Part shown: positions 1 through 5,171 of the stretch, piece after piece
Layout: each line of letters begins with the position of its first letter
Numbering within the stretch: position 1 is the first letter of the stretch
DNA from: Actinomycetes bacterium
GTDB taxonomy: Bacteria > Actinomycetota > Actinomycetes > Propionibacteriales > Propionibacteriaceae
Length of the DNA stretch: 5,171 nucleotides
Assembly: GCA_023432725.1 (NCBI GenBank)
Contig: JAEYUH010000262.1
Location: 1 to 5,171 of the forward strand
Direction: 5' to 3'
Program-made: the position numbers and the translations under genes
Notes under the pieces: generated by a model
What the model saw: the letters and a program-made list of their open reading frames with translations, nothing else
Told to the model about the DNA's origin: nothing
Database searches by the model: none

Positions 1-953
1 TTGCGGGCGATCGCAAGACAGGCCGCCCTGGCCACGATCAGCAGCGGCGAGACCCGCAGGCCGCGGAAGTCGGGCCGCTCCCGCAGCACGTCGAGCAGCT
101 CCACAGTGCGGGTGACGTCCACCTCGACCCAGGCTGTCGCCTGGGGGACGTTCAGCGACTGCGTCATGGTGCGGAACATCTCCCGGCGGACGCCGCGCAG
201 CGGCACCCGCTGCGTGGTTCCGGGGGTGTCGATCCTGCCCTGCCCACTCGCCGCCGCGATCACGTCCTCGTGGGTGATCAGGCCGGCCGGCCCCGTGCCC
301 TGGACCGTGGACAGGTCGACCCCGAGGTCGCGCGCCACCCGGCGTACCGGCGGCTTCGCCAGCGGGGGGTGCGGGATCTCGCCGCCGCCGGTCGGCCGGC
401 CGGGCGGCGGCAGGCTCTCCCCGGACGGGGCGGCGTCGACCGGCCCCAGCGGAGCGACGTGGTCGATCGGACGGGAGACGGGCCAGTCCGTGGTGTACGA
501 CTCCTGGACCCGCTCGGCCGAGGGGGCCGCGACCGTCTCTGCGCGCTTGCGACTGCGCCGGGCCAGGGCACCCGGCTTGGCGCCGTAGCCCACCAGATTG
601 GGTGCTGAGGCGGCGTCGGGGTGGACGGTGTCGCCGTTGGCGTCCTGCAGCCGGCCGGAGACCTCAGGCCCGGGGCTCGGCGCGGACGGCTCGGCGGCGG
701 CGTCCGGAGCCTCGTCCGGCTCCCCGATCCGGATGATCGGGGTCCCGACCTCTACCATCTCGCCCTCGCCCGCCAGCAGCGCCAGCACGGTGCCTGCCAC
801 CGGGCAGGGCAGTTCGACGAGACTCTTGGCGGTCTCGATCTCCAGCAGGATGTCGTTGACGGCGACGGTGTCGCCCACCGCCACCTTCCACGCCACGATC
901 TCGGCCTCGAGCAGGCCCTCTCCGGGGTCGGGCAGCTTGAACTCGTACACCAC
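1..953 (-). CDS. bkdC: Dihydrolipoamide acyltransferase (E2) of a branched-chain 2-oxoacid dehydrogenase complex, 3' end cut by window edge
   Basis: E2 core subunit: it takes the acyl group from E1 on a swinging lipoyl arm and passes it to CoA in the cytoplasm. 317 codons are visible. Residues 1-77 are a lipoyl domain (KLPDPGEGLLEAEIV, then EIETAKSLVELP with the lipoylated lysine at K43). Residues 78-195 are a Pro/Ala-rich linker that includes NLVGYGAKPGALARR, a motif common in actinobacterial E2s. Residues 196-235 are the peripheral subunit-binding domain (PPVRRVARDLGVDL, then GTGPAGLITHEDV). From about 250 the acyltransferase domain begins (VPLRGVRREMFRTMTQS). The catalytic HxxxD end lies beyond the window; family members are usually 400-480 residues. 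The start is the first of two adjacent GTG codons, which fits the M-x-x-E-F beginning of relatives; the second GTG (948-950) has better spacing from the ribosome site. ETAKS and the BCKDH-like E1 partners favour branched-chain substrates over pyruvate, but the substrate is inferred. Confidence 0.93.
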   Translation of the reverse strand, partial: MVYEFKLPDPGEGLLEAEIVAWKVAVGDTVAVNDILLEIETAKSLVELPCPVAGTVLALLAGEGEMVEVGTPIIRIGEPDEAPDAAAEPSAPSPGPEVSGRLQDANGDTVHPDAASAPNLVGYGAKPGALARRSRKRAETVAAPSAERVQESYTTDWPVSRPIDHVAPLGPVDAAPSGESLPPPGRPTGGGEIPHPPLAKPPVRRVARDLGVDLSTVQGTGPAGLITHEDVIAAASGQGRIDTPGTTQRVPLRGVRREMFRTMTQSLNVPQATAWVEVDVTRTVELLDVLRERPDFRGLRVSPLLIVARAACLAIAR

Positions 954-956
954 TGT

Positions 957-962
957 CTCCTC
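957..962 (-). promoter_or_regulatory. Ribosome binding site of E2, overlapping the E1 beta stop
   Basis: GAGGAG read on the minus strand shares bases with the TGA stop of E1 beta (961-963). It lies 3 bases before the first GTG (953) and 6 before the second (950), so spacing alone would favour the second while homolog-like N-terminal length favours the first. The overlap implies that ribosomes finishing E1 beta can re-initiate on E2. Confidence 0.7.
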
Positions 963-1935
963 AGAACGCCAGCGACCGGTCGACGGCGTCGAGGACGCGG
1001 TCCAGGTCGGGCAGGTAGTCGGTCTCGGCGCGGTTCGGCGGATAGGGCATGTCGTACCCGGTGACCCGAAGCACGGGGGCCTGCAGCGCGTAGAAGCACC
1101 GCTCCTGGATCCGGGCAGCGATCTCGGCGCCCATCCCCGCCGTCCCCATCGCCTCGTGGACCACCACGGCACGGCCGGTCTTGGCCACCGAGGTGAGGAT
1201 CGTGTCGTCGTCCAGCGGCGAGATCGTCCGCAGGTCGACGACCTCGAGGTCCTTGCCCTCCTCAGCCGCCACGATCGCCGCCTCCACGCAGGGCCGCACC
1301 ATCCCGCCCCAGGCCAACAGGGTGAGGTCCTTGCCCTGCTTGAGCACCCGGGCCTGGTGCAGCGGCATCGGTACTGCCTCGGTGTCGACCTCGCCCTTCT
1401 CGTGGTAGCGCCGCTTGGGTTCCATGAACACCACGGGGTCGGGGGAGGTGATCGCCTGCTGGATCATCCAGTACGCGTCCGACGGGGTGGCGCAGGCGAC
1501 GACTTTCAGGCCGGGGGTGTGCGCGAAGTAGGCCTCCGGCGACTCGCTGTGGTGCTCGACGGCGCCGATCCCGCCCCCGTAGGGCAGGCGCAGCACCATC
1601 GGCACGTTCATCCGTCCGTGCGAGCGGTGGTACTGCCGGGCCACCTGGGTCACCAACTGGTTCATCGCCGGGAACACGAAGCCGTCGAACTGGATCTCGA
1701 CCACCGGCCGGTAGCCCAGCAGGGCCATGCCGAGCGCCGTCCCCACGATCCCCGACTCGGCCAGCGGGGAGTCGATCACGCGGTCGCCGCCGAACTCGGC
1801 CTTGAGCCCCTCCGTCACCCGGAAGACGCCACCGAGGTTGCCGATGTCCTCACCGGCCAGCAGCACCTTCGGGTCGGCCGCCAGGGCCCGCCGCAGCCCT
1901 GCGTTGAGCGCCTTCACCATGGTCAGGGTCGTCAT
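961..1935 (-). CDS. bkdB: 2-oxoacid dehydrogenase E1 component, beta subunit (branched-chain type)
   Basis: 324-residue beta subunit of the thiamine-diphosphate-dependent E1 decarboxylase, an alpha2beta2 enzyme working with the E2 of the next gene. It is full length for the family (about 325). Residues 1-190 form the transketolase-like pyrimidine-binding domain: AGEDIGNLGGVFRVTEGL at 27-44, the expected cofactor-activating glutamate E60 in PLAESGIVG, EIQFDGFVFPA at 80-90, and H129 in HHSESPEAYFAH, the histidine conserved in BCKDH beta. The C-terminal transketolase domain carries VVDLRTISPLDDDTI and HEAMGTAGMGAEIA, ending with GYDMPYPP. The IQFDGFVFPA, SPEAYFAH, FMEPKRRY and GYDMPYPP stretches resemble mammalian and actinobacterial BCKDH E1 beta more than pyruvate dehydrogenase. 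The ATG overlaps the E1 alpha stop by one base (TGATG) and has GAGGAGG (1940-1946) four bases upstream, so translation is probably coupled. Confidence 0.96.
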   Translation of the reverse strand: MTTLTMVKALNAGLRRALAADPKVLLAGEDIGNLGGVFRVTEGLKAEFGGDRVIDSPLAESGIVGTALGMALLGYRPVVEIQFDGFVFPAMNQLVTQVARQYHRSHGRMNVPMVLRLPYGGGIGAVEHHSESPEAYFAHTPGLKVVACATPSDAYWMIQQAITSPDPVVFMEPKRRYHEKGEVDTEAVPMPLHQARVLKQGKDLTLLAWGGMVRPCVEAAIVAAEEGKDLEVVDLRTISPLDDDTILTSVAKTGRAVVVHEAMGTAGMGAEIAARIQERCFYALQAPVLRVTGYDMPYPPNRAETDYLPDLDRVLDAVDRSLAF

Positions 1936-3032
1936 CACGCCTCCTCGAAGGACGCCCGGTAGGCGAGGTACTCGTCCCGTTGCTGCTGCAGCGCGACCGG
2001 GGTCTCGGCGTAGACCTTGTCCCACCACTGGGACAGGTCCGGCTCGGGCAGCGTCACACAGTCGTTGCGCCACTGCTCGGCGAGCGCGTCGGACTCGGCG
2101 GCGAGGTCGTCGAGCCAGCGCTGGTCGATGGCGTCCTGGGCCAGCAGGTAGGTCTTCACCCGCTCGATCGGGTCGCGTGCCCGCCAGGTCTCCAGTTCCT
2201 CGGCGCGGCGGTACTTGGTGGGGTCGTCGGAGGTGGTGTGGGCACCCATCCGGTACGTGAAGGCCTCGATCAGGGCGGGGCCCTCGCCCCGCCTCGCCCG
2301 CTCCAGCGCCCACCTGGTCACCGCCTCGCAGGCGAGCACGTCGTTGCCGTCCACCCGGATGCCGGGGAAGCCGAAACCCGCCGCCCGCCGGTAGAGCGGG
2401 ATCCGGGACTGCAGGGCTATCGGCTCCGAGATCGCCCACTGGTTGTTCTGGCAGAAGAACACCACGGGGGCCCCGAAGGAGGCGGCGAAGACGAAGGACT
2501 CGTTGACGTCGCCCTGGCTGGTAGCCCCGTCCCCGAAGTAGGTGATGACGGCGGCGTTCTGCTCGGCGTCCGGCCCCCCGACCAGGCCGTCGCGCTGCAG
2601 CGCCATCCCCATCCCCACCGAGAGCAGCAGGTGTCCACCGATCACCCAGGAGTAGAGCTGGAAGTGCTTGCCACGGGCGTCGAGGTCGACCATGCCCGAC
2701 CCGCGGAAGACGTTGAGCAAGGCCCGCATGTCCACCCCGCGCACCCAGGCCACGCCGTGCTCCCGGTAGGACGGCACGGTCTGGTCGCGGTCGGTGATCG
2801 CCCTGGCCGAGCCGACCTGCGCCGCCTCCTGCCCCAAGGACGGTGGCCAGAGCCCGAGTTCGCCCTTGCGCTGCAGCGCCGTCGCCTCGGCGTCGAAGCG
2901 TCGGGTGAGCACCATGTCGCGCAGGCTGACCGCGATGTCCGCGTCGCTGCCGGAGTAGGTGAAGTCGGGGTGGTCGACCCGGTTTCCGTCCGGATCGAGC
3001 AACTGGACGAAGTCACCGCCTGATTCAGGCAT
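1935..3032 (-). CDS. bkdA: 2-oxoacid dehydrogenase E1 component, alpha subunit (branched-chain type)
   Basis: 365-residue alpha subunit of the E1 decarboxylase, first gene of the operon. It binds thiamine diphosphate and Mg2+ through the signature GDG (167-169) ... NN (196-197), seen as YFGDGATSQGDVNES and FCQNNQWAISEP. LGQEAAQVGSA (66-76), PSYREHG (87-93) and GGHLLLSVGMGMA (132-144) are other expected E1 alpha blocks. H265 in YRMGAHTTSDDPTKYR lies in the loop that matches the YR-G-H-S-TSDD loop of human BCKDHA, which supports a branched-chain enzyme. Length is normal (360-400). The ATG at 3030-3032 was chosen because GAGGAG lies 4 bases upstream and the conserved fold begins soon after it; the open frame continues upstream to about 4022 only as a GC-rich shadow across the divergent gene. 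The stop overlaps the next gene's start. Some databases label such proteins pyruvate dehydrogenase alpha; the substrate is inferred from motifs. Confidence 0.96.
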   Translation of the reverse strand: MPESGGDFVQLLDPDGNRVDHPDFTYSGSDADIAVSLRDMVLTRRFDAEATALQRKGELGLWPPSLGQEAAQVGSARAITDRDQTVPSYREHGVAWVRGVDMRALLNVFRGSGMVDLDARGKHFQLYSWVIGGHLLLSVGMGMALQRDGLVGGPDAEQNAAVITYFGDGATSQGDVNESFVFAASFGAPVVFFCQNNQWAISEPIALQSRIPLYRRAAGFGFPGIRVDGNDVLACEAVTRWALERARRGEGPALIEAFTYRMGAHTTSDDPTKYRRAEELETWRARDPIERVKTYLLAQDAIDQRWLDDLAAESDALAEQWRNDCVTLPEPDLSQWWDKVYAETPVALQQQRDEYLAYRASFEEA

Positions 3033-3036
3033 GGAT

Positions 3037-3042
3037 CTCCTC
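3037..3042 (-). promoter_or_regulatory. Ribosome binding site of E1 alpha
   Basis: GAGGAG on the minus strand with a four-base spacer (ATCC) before the ATG at 3032. It fixes the start of E1 alpha against a much longer upstream open frame, and matches the GAGGAG sites of the two downstream genes. Confidence 0.8.
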
Positions 3043-3070
3043 GGGGGCTGGGGGACCGGCGATCTCCAGA

Positions 3071-3100
3071 AACCTACGGTTACGTAACCAAAGGTGTCAA
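3071..3100 (-). promoter_or_regulatory. Probable promoter of the bkd operon
   Basis: On the minus strand a perfect TTGACA (-35; 3095-3100) is followed after 18 bases by TAGGTT (-10; 3071-3076), fitting the actinobacterial TANNNT form. Transcription would start near 3063-3065, leaving a leader of roughly 30 bases that contains the GAGGAG ribosome site. The spacer contains the palindrome at 3078-3089. Both hexamers are seen directly; promoter activity is inferred. Confidence 0.65.
3078..3089. promoter_or_regulatory. Perfect 12-bp palindrome GGTTACGTAACC, probable operator
   Basis: The inverted repeat is perfect over 12 bases and is AT-richer at its centre than its surroundings. It lies wholly in the spacer of the bkd promoter, where a bound dimer would block RNA polymerase. 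An ACGT-centred palindrome recalls operators of several TetR- and MerR-type regulators of acid and amino-acid catabolism, but no regulator gene is in the window and the protein that binds is unknown. Confidence 0.5.
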
Positions 3101-3152
3101 GCCTGCGCCGACGGGTGGGCCCGCGACCCCTACGGCGACCGCCGGACAGAAC

Positions 3153-3158
3153 TAGGGT
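3153..3158 (+). promoter_or_regulatory. -10 box of a leaderless promoter for the sigma-like gene
   Basis: TAGGGT ends exactly six bases before the ATG at 3165. That places the expected transcription start on or beside the A of the start codon. No convincing Shine-Dalgarno sequence precedes the ATG, which agrees with a leaderless mRNA, common in actinobacteria. No clear TTGACA-like -35 is visible 16-18 bases upstream. Confidence 0.55.
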
Positions 3159-3164
3159 GTTGGC

Positions 3165-3704
3165 ATGACCACCCTGGCCGAGTTTCGTGACCGCTACGGC
3201 GCCCTCGTCGTGGCGGCCTGCGAGTGGCGCGCCATGCAGGCCGACGCCGAGGTGCTGGCCGGACGGGTGTTCGCCGGCCTCTCCGACCTCCCCGCCCCGC
3301 CTGACCTGCCGACTACCTACCAGTTGATCGACAAGGTGGTGATGGACGCCTACCTCGAGGCCTCGAGGTCCCTGTCGATCCTCGACCGGCTGCGCGGCGA
3401 CAAGCAGACCCCGCTGCCCAACGCCCCTGTGGACGACGCCCTGCACGCCTCGCTCAGGGACGCGGTGACCCGGCTCGGCGGCCGCGACCGCGAGGTGCTG
3501 CAGCTGTGCTACTGGGACGAGCTCGCCGAGGCCGAAGCGGCCGAAGTACTCGGACTCGACCTCGCCCGGCTGCGGGAACGCCGCGAGCACGCCCTCGACC
3601 GCTACCGGGGGATCCTGCGGCGCAGGGCGCCGTCGGCTGACCCGGCCGCTGCCTCGCACCTGTTCCGCAGCGTGAAACCTGGCCGCCACACCCGCTGGGA
3701 GTGA
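3165..3704 (+). CDS. Small divergent sigma-70-family (ECF-like) protein
   Basis: 179 residues, probably a cytoplasmic transcription factor that would direct RNA polymerase to a small regulon. Residues 7-39 (FRDRYGALVVAACEWRAMQ to RVFAGL) have the spacing of sigma region 2, with DAE at 27-29 where sigma factors usually have an acidic DAEDLVQ-type helix. Residues 48-77 could be the rest of region 2, ending LDRLR. Residues 97-151 are the clearer part, a region-4 helix-turn-helix: LRDAVTRLGGRDREVLQLCYWDELAEAEAAEVLGL. The expected recognition helix is replaced by DLARLRERREHALDRYRG, so promoter choice is probably unusual. A basic tail of about 28 residues (152-179) follows and has no family I recognise. 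Region 2 is weak, so it could instead be a sigma-like regulator that has lost full sigma function. It begins with an apparent leaderless start, diverges from the bkd operon, and is followed after 25 bases by a propeller-protein gene on the same strand. Confidence 0.78.
   Translation: MTTLAEFRDRYGALVVAACEWRAMQADAEVLAGRVFAGLSDLPAPPDLPTTYQLIDKVVMDAYLEASRSLSILDRLRGDKQTPLPNAPVDDALHASLRDAVTRLGGRDREVLQLCYWDELAEAEAAEVLGLDLARLRERREHALDRYRGILRRRAPSADPAAASHLFRSVKPGRHTRWE
3352..3369. repeat. 18-bp perfect palindrome inside the sigma-like gene
   Basis: ACCTCGAGGCCTCGAGGT is its own reverse complement and is built from two tandem copies of CCTCGAGG. It encodes residues YLEASR in the linker half of the sigma-like protein. 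It could form an mRNA hairpin or a protein-binding site, or be a by-product of GC-rich codon use. Confidence 0.6.
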
Positions 3705-3705
3705 G

Positions 3706-3717
3706 TCGGCGCGCCGA
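3706..3717. repeat. 12-bp palindrome TCGGCGCGCCGA abutting the -10 box of the propeller gene
   Basis: A perfect inverted repeat fills the first 13 bases after the sigma-like stop codon (3702-3704) apart from one base, and ends directly before TAGGGT at 3718. It could be an operator in the promoter spacer or a small hairpin. All-GC palindromes of this size are expected a few times by chance in such DNA. Confidence 0.35.
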
Positions 3718-3723
3718 TAGGGT
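3718..3723 (+). promoter_or_regulatory. -10 box of a leaderless promoter for the propeller gene
   Basis: TAGGGT is followed by six bases (GCAGCG) and then GTG at 3730. This is the same hexamer and the same spacing as upstream of the sigma-like gene. No good ribosome site precedes the GTG. It decides the GTG start and suggests that the gene can be transcribed separately from the gene before it. Confidence 0.5.
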
Positions 3724-3729
3724 GCAGCG

Positions 3730-5171
3730 GTGTCCAGTCCGGCCCAGCCCTCGCGGCGCCCCCTGGCGTCCTGGCTCGCCATCAGCCTGACGGTCGGCGC
3801 CCTGCTGGCGGCGGCCGCGGTGATCGGACGACCCGCTGCCGCCGCTGCCGACGGCGCCTCCGCCTGGCTGCCGCCGGACGGCCACCGCACCCGCCTGGCC
3901 GCTGCCGGCTCGATCGCCGCCACCGAATGGTCTCGTCCCACCGCCTTCTCGCTCGCCCAGTCCGCCGCCCCCGAGTTCTGGGTCTGGGCCCAGATCACCG
4001 AGACGGGCTGGGACACGGCCACCTACCTGCGCGCGATGACCTACCGGCTCGACCGGGCCGGCGGCTCCCAGGGCCGCCGCGAGGCGCTGTGGGTGCTGGA
4101 CGACACCGGCGCCCGCCAGGTGCTCGACCTCACCGGGGACGGCGAGAGCATCGTCTTCGAGCCCGGCAGGCTCGACCTTCCGGCGGGCCTTCAGGCCGGT
4201 GACGCCTGGACCTCGGAGGGGGAACTCGCCCGCCGGGTGCCCGGGGAGGAGTGGGCGGTCCACGCCTACCGCGCCGAGTACCGCGCCCTGGCCGCCGGCG
4301 ACCCGACGTTGGCGGGGCGGGGGTGCGTGGTCATCGTCGGCGAGTTCAGCTTCGCCGAGCAGACCAGGCCCGGGGAGCAGACCTGGTGCCCGGGTGCCGG
4401 CGTGGTGGCTTCCAGCGACGCCGACACCCGCTGGGCTCCGGGCGGCCCGGCGCCCGCCCCCACCGTCCCCGAGCCTGCGCCCTTCGACTGGTCGCGGGTC
4501 GAGGACGTGGAGTTCACCACCAGCACGCTGAACCAGGTCGGCGTCGGCGTGGCCCAGGTCTCGCCGGTGGTGGCACCCGGGATCCAGCCGGACGGGCGCC
4601 TGGTGTTCACCAACCAGGTGCTGCCCGACGTCCTCGCCCTCGACGTGACGGCCGACCCGGCGCCGGTCGCCTGGCACTCCCGCCCCGGCGCCACCCCCAC
4701 CACCGGCGGGACGTTCGGCGGGCTGACCGTGGTCGCCACCGCCGCGCGCACCGTCGTCGGCTACGGCCCCGACGGCCAGTGGCTGTGGGAAGCGACGCTG
4801 AGCGACATCACCCGGGTGCCGCCGGTTCGGCTGGGGAGCTTGGTGGTGCTGCTCTCCCTCGACGGCAGGGTGACCGCCCTCGACCTGGCCACCGGCGCGC
4901 AGGCGTGGCACGCCGACCTGGCCGGTGAGATCCGCCGTGCCCCGATCGTGGTGGGCGACCGGTTGATCGTCGGTGACCAGACCGGTGCGCTGACCTGTCT
5001 GGACGCCGGCGGCACCGAGCAGTGGGTGGTCGACGCCGGGGTCGCGCTGAGCCTGGCGGCCTCTGGCGGCGCGGAGCCGGTGGTGGTGGTCGGCAGGGAT
5101 GGATCGCCCGTCCTGCAGGCCTACCGGGTCTCGGACGGCTCACGGGTCTGGCGCGTCCGCCACTACGACGA
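3730..5171 (+). CDS. Exported beta-propeller (PQQ-like repeat) protein, 3' end cut by window edge
   Basis: 480 codons are visible without a stop. Residues 1-15 are a basic leader (PSRRPLASW), 16-33 a hydrophobic segment (LAISLTVGALLAAAAVIG), and 34-41 an Ala-rich stretch that could be cut by signal peptidase; otherwise it is a membrane anchor with the rest outside. Residues about 45-230 form a domain I do not recognise, with C199 and C220 able to pair outside the cell. A Pro-rich linker (about 231-245) follows. From about 265 come PQQ-like propeller strands: LVFTNQVLPDVLALD, TVVGYGPDGQWLWEA, VVLLSLDGRVTALDLATGAQAW, LIVGDQTGALTCLDAGGTEQW, and the edge repeat ending SDGSRVW. These are about five blades; seven or eight are usual, so more lie beyond the window. 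Such propellers often act as scaffolds or sensors and need not bind PQQ. Position behind the sigma-like gene suggests a shared job, perhaps sensing, but with only about 15 residues inside the cell it lacks room for a classical anti-sigma domain. Confidence 0.82.
   Translation, partial: MSSPAQPSRRPLASWLAISLTVGALLAAAAVIGRPAAAAADGASAWLPPDGHRTRLAAAGSIAATEWSRPTAFSLAQSAAPEFWVWAQITETGWDTATYLRAMTYRLDRAGGSQGRREALWVLDDTGARQVLDLTGDGESIVFEPGRLDLPAGLQAGDAWTSEGELARRVPGEEWAVHAYRAEYRALAAGDPTLAGRGCVVIVGEFSFAEQTRPGEQTWCPGAGVVASSDADTRWAPGGPAPAPTVPEPAPFDWSRVEDVEFTTSTLNQVGVGVAQVSPVVAPGIQPDGRLVFTNQVLPDVLALDVTADPAPVAWHSRPGATPTTGGTFGGLTVVATAARTVVGYGPDGQWLWEATLSDITRVPPVRLGSLVVLLSLDGRVTALDLATGAQAWHADLAGEIRRAPIVVGDRLIVGDQTGALTCLDAGGTEQWVVDAGVALSLAASGGAEPVVVVGRDGSPVLQAYRVSDGSRVWRVRHYD

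Noticed and set aside
598..1962. 454-codon plus-strand open frame opposite E1 beta and E2
   Set aside because: It lies antisense to two genes with unmistakable family motifs, has no recognisable domain and a His/Arg/Gly-heavy composition typical of reverse-frame shadows in GC-rich coding DNA.
1980..3023. 347-codon plus-strand open frame opposite E1 alpha
   Set aside because: It is a shadow of the E1 alpha codons; its repetitive Val/Gly/His/Arg composition and lack of motifs argue against a real protein.
3705..3729. Rho-independent terminator after the sigma-like gene
   Set aside because: The palindrome there has no loop and no following T-run, so it does not look like an intrinsic terminator.
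3754..3771. Twin-arginine (Tat) export motif in SRRPLA of the propeller protein
   Set aside because: The two arginines fit, but the rest of the Tat consensus is poor and nothing indicates a folded cofactor-bearing cargo; ordinary Sec export or anchoring is as likely.
3033..4022. Upstream extension of the E1 alpha frame by about 330 codons
   Set aside because: It would cross the promoter region and run antisense through the sigma-like and propeller genes; the ribosome site before 3032 and the normal family length fix the shorter start.
3454..4911. 485-codon minus-strand open frame opposite the sigma-like and propeller genes
   Set aside because: The composition is Gly/Arg/Ala/His-rich without domains, while the plus strand encodes a signal segment and regular propeller strands in one uninterrupted frame.
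4251..4928. 225-codon plus-strand open frame inside the propeller gene
   Set aside because: It is out of frame with the propeller repeats and extremely Arg/Gly-rich, as expected for a shifted frame.

Overview
The window is very GC-rich with strong third-position G/C bias. It has actinobacterial promoter traits (TANNNT -10 boxes, apparently leaderless genes) and branched-chain dehydrogenase proteins of actinobacterial type. An actinomycete is well supported. A propionibacterial or nocardioid relative is possible, but this is only an impression. No RNA genes, mobile elements, CRISPR arrays or origins were seen.

Left part (1-3032, minus strand): a three-gene operon for a branched-chain 2-oxoacid dehydrogenase complex, read right to left as E1 alpha, E1 beta, E2. 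The genes are tightly packed: the E1 alpha stop and E1 beta start share one base, and about 7 bases separate E1 beta from E2. E2 runs off the left edge, so its catalytic C-terminus is not visible. E1 alpha/beta would decarboxylate the oxoacids from Val, Leu and Ile on thiamine diphosphate, and E2 would carry the acyl group on its lipoyl lysine to CoA. The E3 gene (dihydrolipoamide dehydrogenase) is not in the window.

Middle (3033-3164): a short divergent control region. For the dehydrogenase operon it holds a good TTGACA-18-TAGGTT promoter whose spacer contains a perfect 12-bp palindrome, probably an operator. For the rightward genes it holds a TAGGGT box six bases before the ATG, which suggests a leaderless transcript.

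Right part (3165-5171, plus strand): a small, divergent sigma-70-family-like protein, followed after 25 bases by an exported beta-propeller (PQQ-like repeat) protein that runs off the right edge. Each gene has its own TAGGGT-N6-start signal. The pair may be a regulatory module of an unusual kind, because no classical anti-sigma gene is visible beside the sigma gene. This link is inference.

The E2 and propeller genes are both open at the window edge. They were found by translating the frames directly.
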